Source: Raineya sp. (GTDB lineage: Bacteria > Bacteroidota > Bacteroidia > Cytophagales > Thermonemataceae). From it: a DNA stretch of 64,000 nucleotides. Below, one piece after another: positions 24,420 to 31,865 of the stretch. The stretch is taken from the NCBI GenBank assembly GCA_025454915.1, contig JALONN010000003.1, forward strand, positions 434,001 to 498,000, given 5' to 3'. Within the stretch, counting starts at the first letter, position 1. Every line of letters begins with the position of its first letter. Both the position numbers and the translations under genes were made by a program. The notes beneath the pieces were generated by a model that searched no databases, had not been told where the DNA came from, and was given only the letters and a program-made list of their open reading frames with translations.

Positions 24420-25079
24420 ATGGAGTCAATCAACGAATATTTCTTTGCAGAAGCAGTTACACCCCTACAATTGGATTATCTGTTGGCTCATGCTTGGAGG
24501 CATTTTGGAACGTATTTTTTTAGATATGACAATGGCTTGATTCCTGAAACTGAAGAATTTTCGCAAATTATCCCTTTAAGAATTCATCTTGAACGTTTTG
24601 AGTATTCTAAAAGCCAAAGAAAAATATTGAAGAAAAATGAAATCTTTAAAACTATTTTTCAAGAAGCCTCTATCACTTCTACCAAAAAGAAGCTTTTTGA
24701 GCTACACAAACAGCGTTTTATCCATAATACTCCCGAAAATATTTATTCTTTTTTATCTAAAAATCCTGCAAAATATCCCACAAATACCTACGAAGTAGCC
24801 GTTTACAACAAAAGAAAACTCATTGCTGTTAGTTTTGTAGATGTTGCCGAATTTTCTTTTTCGAGTGTGTATGCCATGTTCGATACCACTTATTACGCAT
24901 ACAGTTTGGGGATTTATACATTGCTCAAAGAAATAGAATTTGCCAAAACTTTAGGAAAGAAATATCTGTATTTGGGCTATGCCTTCAAAGCCTCTTCTTT
25001 TTACGATTACAAAAAGAATTTCAATGCTTTAGAACATTTTGATTGGCAACAACATCAATGGAGCATTTTTGAAAAGTAA
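24420..25079 (+). CDS. Arginyl-tRNA-protein transferase family protein
   Basis: A 219-residue cytosolic protein matching the C-terminal catalytic part of ATE/Bpt aminoacyl-tRNA-protein transferases. Family segments: AHAWRHFGTYFFRYDN (residues 23-38), IPLRIHLERFEYSKSQRKIL, LFELHKQRF, then SSVYAMFDTTYYAYSLGIYT, EIEFAKTLGKKYLYLGYAFK and SFYDYKKNFNALEHFDW. ATE and Bpt attach Arg or Leu to protein N-termini and so create N-degrons read by ClpS and ClpAP. The N-terminal Cys-rich region of larger relatives is absent, as in other short Bacteroidota copies. Aminoacyl specificity cannot be read from sequence. It is divergent from pyrB. Confidence 0.85.
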   Translation: MESINEYFFAEAVTPLQLDYLLAHAWRHFGTYFFRYDNGLIPETEEFSQIIPLRIHLERFEYSKSQRKILKKNEIFKTIFQEASITSTKKKLFELHKQRFIHNTPENIYSFLSKNPAKYPTNTYEVAVYNKRKLIAVSFVDVAEFSFSSVYAMFDTTYYAYSLGIYTLLKEIEFAKTLGKKYLYLGYAFKASSFYDYKKNFNALEHFDWQQHQWSIFEK

Positions 25080-25114
25080 ATAGTTGTTGCTGAAGAAGTA
25101 GTAAAGATACTTCT

Positions 25115-25205
25115 GTTCTTTTTTTCTTGATAAAAAAAGAACGAAAAAAAATCAAGACGCTCCAAAGCTCCTACCCACAAGGCTTCCCACCCTCGCTGGA
25201 GCGTC
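25115..25205. repeat. Double-hairpin intergenic element (probable dispersed repeat)
   Basis: Two perfect inverted repeats lie side by side: GTTCTTTTTTT (25115-25125) with AAAAAAAGAAC (25132-25142), then GACGCTCCA (25156-25164) with TGGAGCGTC (25197-25205). The second is far richer in GC than its surroundings. Similar T-run/A-run plus GC-rich elements recur between genes in many Bacteroidota genomes. It occupies most of the 280-nt gap between the transferase gene and the next minus-strand gene. Only one copy is in this window, so its repeated nature is inferred. A short ORF across it is not credible. Confidence 0.5.
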
Positions 25206-25359
25206 ATGCCACGCTCTTTTTGTTCCTCGTGGTTAGTTACAAATACATGAGCAAACAACATTCATTCTCTTACAAATATTAGATATTTTTTCTACATTTT
25301 TATAAATATAGTTATTTGATAATGTATGGGTTATAGAGTTTTTCAGAGATAATTAAATA

Positions 25360-25617
25360 TTATTGTACATTTTCGTATAATGATGCCTTTGCTACAATCA
25401 TTTGCATTTTTTTGGGGAAATGTTGGGCTTTTTCGTCCCAGACTACCATAAAAGGCTCAAGGTTTTCAAAAGTATAAAGCTGTTTTGATTTATTGATGTT
25501 CTTTACAAATAAGCGTACATTTTCTACTTTGTATATTTCTCTGATGTCAATTTTAGGAATTTGATAATAAGAAACTATATCAGCTCTAATAAATTTTAAA
25601 CAACTAAGCCAAAACAT
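25360..25617 (-). CDS. Small hypothetical protein
   Basis: An 85-residue protein with no family I recognise. It has two segments with protein-like pattern: IPKIDIREIYKVENVRLFVKN and TFENLEPFMVVWDEKAQHFP. No signal peptide. It is the last gene of the minus-strand small-protein island, 20 nt after the stop of the gene at 25638. It could also be the remnant of a longer gene; Met1 may not be the original start. Confidence 0.45.
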   Translation of the reverse strand: MFWLSCLKFIRADIVSYYQIPKIDIREIYKVENVRLFVKNINKSKQLYTFENLEPFMVVWDEKAQHFPKKMQMIVAKASLYENVQ

Positions 25618-25637
25618 ACAATTTTTAGCAAGCTATT

Positions 25638-26201
25638 TTATAGAGAATTATAATGCTTTAGGTTCACTTCATCCATTGGTGCTTGAATTTTTTTGGCTTG
25701 TACAAATTCTCCAAAGTCTTCAATACTTTTAAATTCTCCATACTCTTTCCATTCATTATGCATGGTAGTTTGTTCAGTGGCTATAATTTTTAATCCATCA
25801 TTTGCTTCTGCAACAAAGAATCTTTCAAAATAACGATTATTAGCAACTTCACTAACATCACTCACATAACAAACAAATAATGTATCAGAAGAAGTTCCTT
25901 GATCTTTTATGGCTTGTCTATACTGAGCATTTTGATATTGTTCTACTACGAATAACTTTCTTTTTCTTAAAACCTGTTCAATGTACTCGTCAGCTTCTTG
26001 TTCATCCACCTTGCTCGACCAAGCTGTTAAACTATTGAAATGATACTCTGCTGTTGAAAGCATATTGTTATCAAAAAAATCATAGACCCTATCTATATAC
26101 TGGTTTCTTGTTCCATTACCTCTTTTTCTATCCTTGTGTAATTCGTATTCAGCTATAAAAAAACTTTCTAAAAACGATTGCACATCATCGATTGTTTTCA
26201 T
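25638..26201 (-). CDS. Hypothetical protein related to the tandem pair at 27187 and 27757
   Basis: A 187-residue cytosolic protein. It shares a layout with the paralogues further up the island: an N-terminal helix SFLESFFIAEYELHKDRKRG, a middle helical segment, then KRKLFVVEQYQNAQYRQAI, LFVCYVSDVSEVANNRYFER and FFVAEANDGLKII. In the pair the matching parts are FLNQFFQAELDAH, ISHYQNERYGDVFVAYVS and ALFIGKIDGDWKI. The pattern (helix, then four beta strands) resembles an NTF2-like fold, common among bacterial immunity proteins; this is inference from shape, not a family match. Confidence 0.6.
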   Translation of the reverse strand: MKTIDDVQSFLESFFIAEYELHKDRKRGNGTRNQYIDRVYDFFDNNMLSTAEYHFNSLTAWSSKVDEQEADEYIEQVLRKRKLFVVEQYQNAQYRQAIKDQGTSSDTLFVCYVSDVSEVANNRYFERFFVAEANDGLKIIATEQTTMHNEWKEYGEFKSIEDFGEFVQAKKIQAPMDEVNLKHYNSL

Positions 26202-26222
26202 TTGATATATTTATTTTATTGT

Positions 26223-26450
26223 TTAAGCTGTACCATATAATAAATCGGTATCTAAATATTCTTCGGTAACCAAGTGAATAACTACATCTTCAAAATGAAT
26301 AGTTTGAGAGTTAATATGATCAATAGGATTATCAAAATCACTAAAGTTAAAAAGTATATCAAATTTACTCTTAAATGAATAAGCAATTTGATATATTAAG
26401 TCTAAGACTTCTTCCTTTCTCTCTTGGTTTAATGTATAATATTTTTTTAT
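26223..26450 (-). pseudogene. Small gene with ATA in the start position
   Basis: A 75-codon open frame on the minus strand, ended by TAA at 26225-26223, beginning ATA-AAA-AAA-TAT-TAT-ACA (IKKYYTLNQERKEEVLDLIY). It has clear coding character: IYQIAYSFKSKFDILFNFSD, HFEDVVIHLVTEEYLDTDLL. The first codon at 26450-26448 is ATA where ATG would be expected, and no other ATG, GTG or TTG lies upstream before an in-frame stop (TAG, two codons up). So either it uses ATA, or a start-codon mutation or a read error has silenced it. It sits between two intact island genes with AAGGTG about 13 nt upstream. Confidence 0.5.
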
Positions 26451-26468
26451 ATTCTATCACACCTTAAA

Positions 26469-27125
26469 TTAAATTATAGGCAAGGCAAGTTTCAAATCAG
26501 GAAATAATGTTTTAAGTTCTTGTAATTCTGGACAAACTTCAAAAGGATTTTGATAAAATTCAGGCTTATGTAAATGATGCCTTACCCCATCACATCCATA
26601 ACAACTAATCATTAAATCTAAATACTGTTCTATTGTTAGAGGTATTTTGGGTAATGTATCTGCACCTTTGAAATTGACATGACCTTCTGGAACATAATAC
26701 ATTTGGTAGCTGCCAGTTTCTAAATCATTGTAAATAGTAATATAATAGTCCATCCCTGGCATATATTCAAAAATGGAGTGCTTTTTCATGATTTCTTTAT
26801 CTATTTCATCATCATCATCTGTCCATAATTTATCCTTACCTATTTCACTTGTATTTAAAAAAGCTCTTCCAAATGTTTCTATGACAAAAGAACCATTAAT
26901 TTGTAAGGCATCTTTTTGATATTCCCAAATAATAGTTACCTCATCAATATCTCCATAAATACTTTTAATATCAGAATTTAAAAGAATACTTCTCTTCTTT
27001 TCCAAACGTTGGAAATAAAGAGAAGTATGTATAGACTCCATACTAAAAATAGATTTAGTATAGAATTTGACATTTACTTTTTCTAAATCTTCAATTAATA
27101 ATGTTAGTCTTTGTTGATAATTCAT
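26469..27125 (-). CDS. Hypothetical protein, possibly SUKH (SMI1/KNR4)-like
   Basis: A 218-residue cytosolic acidic protein. Suggestive segments: LIEDLEKVNVKFYTKSIF at the start, a beta-rich centre DEVTIIWEYQKDALQINGSF, an acidic loop WTDDDDEIDKE, and a C-terminal helix LTIEQYLDLMISCYGCDGVRHHLH like the end of SMI1/KNR4 (SUKH) proteins (helix with aromatic residues, then G-x-x-x-x-x-H). SUKH proteins are frequent immunity proteins of toxin systems. The assignment is tentative. It lies in a run of same-strand small genes with gaps of 18-100 nt. Confidence 0.5.
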   Translation of the reverse strand: MNYQQRLTLLIEDLEKVNVKFYTKSIFSMESIHTSLYFQRLEKKRSILLNSDIKSIYGDIDEVTIIWEYQKDALQINGSFVIETFGRAFLNTSEIGKDKLWTDDDDEIDKEIMKKHSIFEYMPGMDYYITIYNDLETGSYQMYYVPEGHVNFKGADTLPKIPLTIEQYLDLMISCYGCDGVRHHLHKPEFYQNPFEVCPELQELKTLFPDLKLALPII

Positions 27126-27186
27126 AAAAAGTGTGTATCATTATTTTGAGAAGGTTGCAAGTAAAGAAGTTTGGAAAGGTACATGA

Positions 27187-27753
27187 TTAAATATCTTTAT
27201 AATACTCTTTTAGTTCCCATTCATCACTGTCTACAGGCTCTAAGTATCTTTCTATAAAAATTAATCTACCCACGTTCTTAAAATTAAGATTTTCATCTTC
27301 TTTTAAGTTTAATTCATCATTCCAATGAGGAATATCTATAGGGGGGATATAATCATCAGGAGCAAAAATATATTTTTTCATAATTTTCCAATCTCCATCA
27401 ATTTTCCCAATAAACAAGGCTGTAAATAATTTGAAGCGATTGCTTGAAGGATAGGGTGGAGATACATAAGCCACAAAAACATCTCCATATCTCTCATTTT
27501 GATAATGACTGATTTTAAATATGTGACGAGGGTTTGTACTTGTATATTTTTGAGCTTCAACATATTCTTCTGGTTTTCTTAATCTTGTTGCTTTTATCAT
27601 CCCAAATGTATTGTGCAGCTCTTCTACGCAAAAAGAATTCATAAAATCCAACTTTTTGTTATATGCTTCTAAATCAGGGTAGCGTCGAGCGTTATGAGCA
27701 TCTAACTCAGCTTGAAAGAATTGATTTAAAAAACCTCTAATTTCTGAAAACAT
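27187..27753 (-). CDS. Hypothetical protein, paralogue A of a tandem pair
   Basis: A 188-residue cytosolic protein, clearly paralogous to the next gene (27757-28320): both start MFSEI, share NSFCVEELHNTFGMI, NPRHIFKISHYQN or NPRHLFKISHYQN, YGDVFVAYVSPP, IFAPDDYI or VFAPDDYI, IDIPHW, ENLNFKNVG and IERYLEP, and both end YYKDI or YHKDI. Roughly two thirds of residues match by eye. The fold looks NTF2-like (long N-terminal helices, then strands with DVFVAYVS and GDWKIMKKY). Function unknown; the tandem duplication in a row of small same-strand genes is the usual setting of immunity proteins. The two genes are only 3 nt apart. Confidence 0.65.
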   Translation of the reverse strand: MFSEIRGFLNQFFQAELDAHNARRYPDLEAYNKKLDFMNSFCVEELHNTFGMIKATRLRKPEEYVEAQKYTSTNPRHIFKISHYQNERYGDVFVAYVSPPYPSSNRFKLFTALFIGKIDGDWKIMKKYIFAPDDYIPPIDIPHWNDELNLKEDENLNFKNVGRLIFIERYLEPVDSDEWELKEYYKDI

Positions 27754-27756
27754 AAC

Positions 27757-28320
27757 CTAAATATCTTTATGGTATTCTTTTAAACCCCATTCTTCATGGA
27801 TAGGCTCTAAATATCTTTCTATGCTGATAAGTTTTCCCACATTCTTAAAATTAAGGTTTTCATCTGATTTTAAGTTTAATTCATCGCTCCAATGTGGAAT
27901 ATCTATGGGCTTGATATAGTCATCAGGAGCGAAAACATAAGTTTTGATAATTTTCCATTCTCCATCTATTTTTCCAACAAAAAAGGACTCAAATAATTTG
28001 AACCAATCATTATCAGGATTAGGAGGCGAAACATATGCTACAAAAACATCTCCATACCTATCATTTTGATAATGACTGATTTTGAATAAGTGGCGGGGAT
28101 TAGGCGTTGGATAATCTTTAGATTCTTCATAATACTCTGAAGATTTTAATTCTGTCTGTGGAATCATTCCAAAAGTATTATGTAATTCTTCTACACAAAA
28201 AGAATTCATTTCATCTAACGCATCATTCATTGCTTGGAGGTCAGAATACCTTCTTGTATATTTAGCTTTTATTTCAGCTTGAAAAAACTGTGATAGAAAA
28301 TTACTGATTTCTGAAAACAT
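27757..28320 (-). CDS. Hypothetical protein, paralogue B of a tandem pair
   Basis: A 187-residue cytosolic protein. The start at 28320 (MFSEISNFLSQFFQAEIKAK) is preferred over an upstream ATG at 28353 because it matches the start of paralogue A exactly. Conserved blocks are the same as in paralogue A. The most variable stretches are residues 16-35 and 53-72 (PQTELKSSEYYEESKDYPTP here), and the acidic C-terminus, as expected if the paralogues recognise different partners. It is the first gene of the island as transcribed; a terminator and two tRNA genes lie upstream. Confidence 0.65.
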   Translation of the reverse strand: MFSEISNFLSQFFQAEIKAKYTRRYSDLQAMNDALDEMNSFCVEELHNTFGMIPQTELKSSEYYEESKDYPTPNPRHLFKISHYQNDRYGDVFVAYVSPPNPDNDWFKLFESFFVGKIDGEWKIIKTYVFAPDDYIKPIDIPHWSDELNLKSDENLNFKNVGKLISIERYLEPIHEEWGLKEYHKDI

Positions 28321-28383
28321 AAATATTGAAAGGAATTTTGTATTAGGAATCAATTTTATAGTTTTTTCAAAAAATACTATAAA

Positions 28384-28417
28384 TAAAAAAACGCTACAAA
28401 ATTGCTTTTGTAGCGTT
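28384..28417 (-). terminator. Intrinsic terminator of the tRNA-Gly/tRNA-Leu unit
   Basis: AACGCTACAAAA (28390-28401) with TTTTGTAGCGTT (28406-28417): a 12-bp stem with a 4-nt loop, and on the minus strand TTTTTTATTT follows. It is 2 nt past the tRNA-Leu 3' end. Confidence 0.85.
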
Positions 28418-28419
28418 TG

Positions 28420-28505
28420 TACCAGAGATGGGAATCGAACCCATACGGCATTTGAGTGCCACAGGATTTTAAGTCCTGCGTGTCTACCAGTTCCACCACT
28501 CCGGT
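28420..28505 (-). tRNA. tRNA-Leu (anticodon UAA)
   Basis: Cloverleaf on the minus strand: acceptor ACCGGAG with CTCTGGT; anticodon stem CAGGA/TCCTG around CTTAAAA with anticodon TAA; a long variable arm (GGCACTCAAATGCC) typical of class II tRNA; T arm GTATGGG-TTCGATTC-type (GGTTCGATTCC). The 3' CCA is not encoded. It reads UUA, the most used Leu codon in AT-rich genomes. Confidence 0.93.
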
Positions 28506-28507
28506 TT

Positions 28508-28550
28508 CAACTACTTTTGTAGTTGTTTATTGCTTTATTTTAGGCAATAA
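28508..28550. other. Hairpins in the tRNA-Gly/tRNA-Leu spacer
   Basis: CAACTAC (28508-28514) with GTAGTTG (28519-28525) around TTTT, and TTATTGC/GCAATAA (28528-28550). They are likely processing signals or spacers in a two-tRNA precursor, since the tRNA-Leu gene has no separate promoter I can see. Confidence 0.4.
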
Positions 28551-28555
28551 AAAAG

Positions 28556-28628
<73 letters not shown>

Positions 28629-28652
28629 TTGGTGTGTTGCTGAATGTGGGTA

Positions 28653-28683
28653 CAAATATAGGGGGTTTGAGTACCCATGTCAA
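28653..28683 (-). promoter_or_regulatory. Promoter of the tRNA-Gly/tRNA-Leu unit
   Basis: Minus strand: TTGAC from 28683, 20 nt between TTG and the next box, TATATTTG at 28660-28653, then about 24 nt to the mature tRNA-Gly 5' end at 28628. A strong match to both Bacteroidota boxes. Confidence 0.75.
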
Positions 28684-28722
28684 GTTTTTCTACAACTTTT
28701 TTTTATTTTTTTTCAAAAAAAA

Positions 28723-29454
28723 TTACAAATCGCTGTTTTTCAATACTCTTTTTCTGAAAAAAAATGGCAAATAAACTACACCAAACAAGAGTAAAGCCAA
28801 AAATTGTGCCTCAAAAAGGTAGTGTTCACCCAGTGCATCTAAAATTGTATTGGGTGGTTTTCGCATAGTGTACATAAAATTTGTACCTATATTGGTATTA
28901 ATGAGATGCGTAAAGCCTAAATAAATATTTCCTGCAAGTACAGCCTTAAAAATACCTTGCCATGTAGGTTTGAATTTGTACACAAAAAGAGCATACAGAA
29001 TACTTTGTACCAAACCAATATGAACTATAAAATAACGAACATTATAGTAATGAGGAAAAGCTTCTTCCAAATCGGGAGTAAAAACACCTTGTAAACATGC
29101 CACCATCACCCAATAATAACAAATATTAAATATCTGAAAAGAACGATACTTATGTATGAATGGCAAGACAAGATTTAGAAAATAACAGACATGAAAAGGA
29201 AGCAGAGATGTTAGTTTAAGTCCATCTATATCATAAATAACGAGTGTTGTAAGTACCCAACTGATTATACCAAATAATCCATGATAAAACCCGATTTTTT
29301 GTTGTTTTTGAGGGTCAGTTTGGCTTCTTCCATACCAAATCCAGAGAATTGTAAAAACAACGCCGTAAGACAAAATCCAGAGCCAATGCTCCAGCCCCAT
29401 TCTGACAAAGTCAGTTTGGTGTTTGATAAAAGATTGAGGATACATAGTTTTCAA
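28723..29454 (-). CDS. TIGR02206-family membrane protein (YwaF-like)
   Basis: A 243-residue protein with about seven membrane helices. The family is recognisable by LEHWLWILSYGVVFTILWIW (residues 21-40), the loop LLPFHVCYFLNLVLPF, ICYYWVMVACLQGVFTPDLE, FIVHIGLVQSILYALF and NTNFMYT-like NTNIGTNFMYTMRKPP. YwaF relatives have no established function. It is divergent from the asparaginase gene. Confidence 0.82.
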   Translation of the reverse strand: MKTMYPQSFIKHQTDFVRMGLEHWLWILSYGVVFTILWIWYGRSQTDPQKQQKIGFYHGLFGIISWVLTTLVIYDIDGLKLTSLLPFHVCYFLNLVLPFIHKYRSFQIFNICYYWVMVACLQGVFTPDLEEAFPHYYNVRYFIVHIGLVQSILYALFVYKFKPTWQGIFKAVLAGNIYLGFTHLINTNIGTNFMYTMRKPPNTILDALGEHYLFEAQFLALLLFGVVYLPFFFRKRVLKNSDL

Positions 29455-29508
29455 TAGTTATAGAGCCAAACATATTGATCTCTTAGAACTTTCGCAAGGA
29501 TTTTTAAA

Positions 29509-29516
29509 TATTTTTG
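29509..29516 (+). promoter_or_regulatory. -7 box of the asparaginase gene
   Basis: TATTTTTG fits TAnnTTTG. It ends at 29516, which means a TTG codon at 29514 lies inside the promoter and cannot be the start; translation should begin at ATG 29553. No -33 is clear. Confidence 0.5.
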
Positions 29517-29552
29517 TTTCTTTGTGAAACTTTTGTTCTAACAACGCCCAAC

Positions 29553-30611
29553 ATGAAACGCATTACCATCAATACAGCCACTCCACAGCCACACAAAGCC
29601 TCGATTATGGTGATTTATACAGGTGGAACGCTTGGCATGAGCTATAACAAGCAGGGAGTCTTAGCTCCTTTCAATTTTGAGAATATCCAAGAAAGAATAC
29701 CAGAATTAAGTCGTTTTGACTATGAAATTACGGTTATTTCTTTTGATGAACCTTTAGATTCTTCTAACATTGAACCTCATCACTGGCTTTTACTGGCTCA
29801 GATTATTGAGGAAAACTATCATCAATATGATGGTTTTGTGATTTTACATGGAACAGATACAATGGCTTACAGTGCCTCAGCTCTTAGTTTTTTACTGGAA
29901 AATTTGGCTAAACCTGTTATTTTTACAGGTGCTCAACTCCCTATTGGTGAGGCTCGTAATGATGCTCGAACTAATTTTATTACAGCCCTTGAAATTGCAG
30001 GAACAAAAGATGAAAAAGGCAATGCCATTGTACCAGAAGTCTGTATTTATTTCGATTATTTTTTGTGGAGAGGCAACCGAGCAAGAAAAGTAGAAAGCAG
30101 ACATTTTGATGCATTTAGCTCACAGAATTACCCTCATTTAGCAGAAGTAGGTATTGATATTCAATATAATACGAATTTAATTAATCCATTGCCCAAACAG
30201 CCTTTCAGAGTAGCCAAAAATATGAATAGTGATGTTGGTTTGGTAAAAATATTTCCAGGGATGTCATTATACCTTCTTGAAAAAATGTTGCTAGATACAT
30301 CTTTAAAAGCCATTGTTTTAGAAACATATGGTTCGGGGAATGCTCCTACAGACAGAAAATTTTTAGATATTCTTGAAAAAAGCATTCAGAAAGGTATTAT
30401 TTTGCTCAATATTTCACAATGTTATGGAGGTATGGTAATGCAAGGTAAATACGAAACAAGTCATCATTTGGCTCAAATAGGTGTAATTAGTGGCAAAGAT
30501 ATGACCACAGAAGCCTCTGTAACCAAACTGATGTATCTGCTGGGACAAGACCTCTCACACAAAGAAATTCAAAGTAAATTACAGATTTCTTTGTGTGGAG
30601 AGATGAGTTAA
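29553..30611 (+). CDS. ansA: L-asparaginase, type I
   Basis: A 352-residue cytosolic asparaginase that hydrolyses asparagine to aspartate and ammonia. The two active-site threonines lie in VIYTGGTLGMSYN (near residue 22) and in VILHGTDTMAYSASALSF (about residues 97-114). ARTNFITALEIA and the C-terminal GSGNAPTDRKFLD, SQCYGGMVMQGKYET match the type I family. ATG at 29553 is chosen because it follows the promoter box and begins near the family start. No signal peptide. Confidence 0.92.
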   Translation: MKRITINTATPQPHKASIMVIYTGGTLGMSYNKQGVLAPFNFENIQERIPELSRFDYEITVISFDEPLDSSNIEPHHWLLLAQIIEENYHQYDGFVILHGTDTMAYSASALSFLLENLAKPVIFTGAQLPIGEARNDARTNFITALEIAGTKDEKGNAIVPEVCIYFDYFLWRGNRARKVESRHFDAFSSQNYPHLAEVGIDIQYNTNLINPLPKQPFRVAKNMNSDVGLVKIFPGMSLYLLEKMLLDTSLKAIVLETYGSGNAPTDRKFLDILEKSIQKGIILLNISQCYGGMVMQGKYETSHHLAQIGVISGKDMTTEASVTKLMYLLGQDLSHKEIQSKLQISLCGEMS

Positions 30612-30712
30612 TTATAAAACATCAGATATTAGACCCAAGAAGTAAGATAATAGACTAGTATTATCTTTGTTTCTCAAATACAATAATTTAGCATTTAATA
30701 TTTACATTATTT

Positions 30713-31279
30713 ATGTTTGTAGAACCTCATATTCATCAGAAAGAGTCTGGTTGGATAGAAGTCATTTGTGGCTCTATGTTTTCAGGAAAAACAGAAGAGC
30801 TGATTCGCAGGCTTAAAAGAGCCAATATTGCCAAGCAGAAAGTCGAAATTTTTAAACCTGCCATTGATACACGTTATCATGAAGAGGATGTTGTTTCGCA
30901 TAATTCAACATCTATTCGTTCTACTCCAGTCCATACATCTTCAGAAATTTTTTTATATGTAAGTGATTGTGATGTAGTTGGTATTGATGAGGCTCAGTTT
31001 TTTGATGAACAAATTGTAGAGGTTTGCACTAAACTTGCCGATGCAGGAAAAAGAGTAATTGTGGCAGGCTTAGACATGGATTTTAAGGGCGTTCCTTTTG
31101 GTGTAATGCCTACACTCATGGCTATTGCTGAGTATGTAACCAAAGTTCATGCTATTTGCATACAATGTGGTGGTGTTGCCAATTATTCTTATCGTTTGGT
31201 GCATTCCGAAGAGAAGGTTCTCTTGGGAGAAACCGAAAAATACGAAGCCCGTTGCAGAAGTTGTTTTCATAAAGCATAA
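30713..31279 (+). CDS. tdk: Thymidine kinase (type II)
   Basis: A 188-residue salvage kinase making dTMP from thymidine. P-loop [17 protein letters not shown] (residues 19-35), [13 protein letters not shown] motif [11 protein letters not shown], lasso-loop [12 protein letters not shown], and the structural zinc cysteines CIQCGG and CRSC. TATCTTTG at 30662-30669 could be a -7 box. A bidirectional terminator follows the stop. Confidence 0.95.
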   Translation: MFVEPHIHQKESGWIEVICGSMFSGKTEELIRRLKRANIAKQKVEIFKPAIDTRYHEEDVVSHNSTSIRSTPVHTSSEIFLYVSDCDVVGIDEAQFFDEQIVEVCTKLADAGKRVIVAGLDMDFKGVPFGVMPTLMAIAEYVTKVHAICIQCGGVANYSYRLVHSEEKVLLGETEKYEARCRSCFHKA

Positions 31280-31283
31280 AAAA

Positions 31284-31310
31284 AGCCCAAATGTATATTT
31301 GGGCTTTTTT
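31284..31310. terminator. Bidirectional terminator between tdk and the TPR gene
   Basis: AGCCCAAAT (31284-31292), loop GTAT, ATTTGGGCT (31297-31305), with an A-run before and a T-run after. It can stop tdk transcription from the left and the TPR gene from the right. Confidence 0.88.
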
Positions 31311-31322
31311 AGTAAATTTTGC

Positions 31323-31835
31323 TTATCTACCTCTTTTTCTTGCACAACGGTCAATAGATTCTTGATAAATATTGATGTCATTGTTATTTAAAGAGTGATT
31401 AACAGCTTTCTGATAATATTCTATCGCTGTTTGAAAATCACTTTGCATCTCATACATAATGCCATATTCATTGTAAATAGACGCTTTATTTACCCCTGAA
31501 ACATTAATGGCTTTATCCAAAAACATCTTTAGTTCATCATATTTTGCCATTGTTGAAAGGCAAATAGAATAATTGAGGTAAATTGGCAGATATTCTGGGC
31601 TATGTTGTAAAGCTTTTTTATAGTAATCTTCTGCTTTATCCAAATTTTTATATTTGGTTTCAAATAGCCAACCCAAGTGGTTGTAAGCTCTGCCATATGT
31701 AGGGTCTATGTCTACAATTTTAAGCAATGTTTGGTATGCATCCCCGATTTTATTGTCTTTAATCAGATTATCTGCTTCAAAGAACATGTTATCCAAGTCA
31801 TAGTTTTGGGGATTCATTGGAAAGTCTCTGTCCAT
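31323..31835 (-). CDS. Tetratricopeptide repeat protein
   Basis: A 170-residue cytosolic TPR protein. Repeats are readable: GDAYQTLLKIVDIDPTYGRAY, NHLGWLFETKYKNLDKAEDY, YYKKALQHSPEYLPIYLNYS, CLSTMAKYDELKMFLDKAI and a final EMQSDFQTAIEYYQKAVNHS, each with the A/Y/P pattern of TPRs. TPR domains act as protein-protein adaptors; no partner is evident. It lies 30 nt downstream of the patatin gene, likely one transcript. Confidence 0.85.
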   Translation of the reverse strand: MDRDFPMNPQNYDLDNMFFEADNLIKDNKIGDAYQTLLKIVDIDPTYGRAYNHLGWLFETKYKNLDKAEDYYKKALQHSPEYLPIYLNYSICLSTMAKYDELKMFLDKAINVSGVNKASIYNEYGIMYEMQSDFQTAIEYYQKAVNHSLNNNDINIYQESIDRCARKRGR

Positions 31836-31865
31836 AATTTTGATTTGATTGTTTTGAGATTGCTA

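Noticed and set aside
25055-25261. 68-codon minus-strand frame over the double-hairpin element
   Set aside because: It runs through both inverted repeats, overlaps the end of the transferase gene, and its translation is explained by the A/T- and GC-rich hairpins. Better seen as a repeat element.
30662-30669. TATCTTTG upstream of tdk as a promoter
   Set aside because: It fits the -7 consensus but has no -33 partner and lies 43 nt from the start codon; kept only as a remark in the tdk entry.
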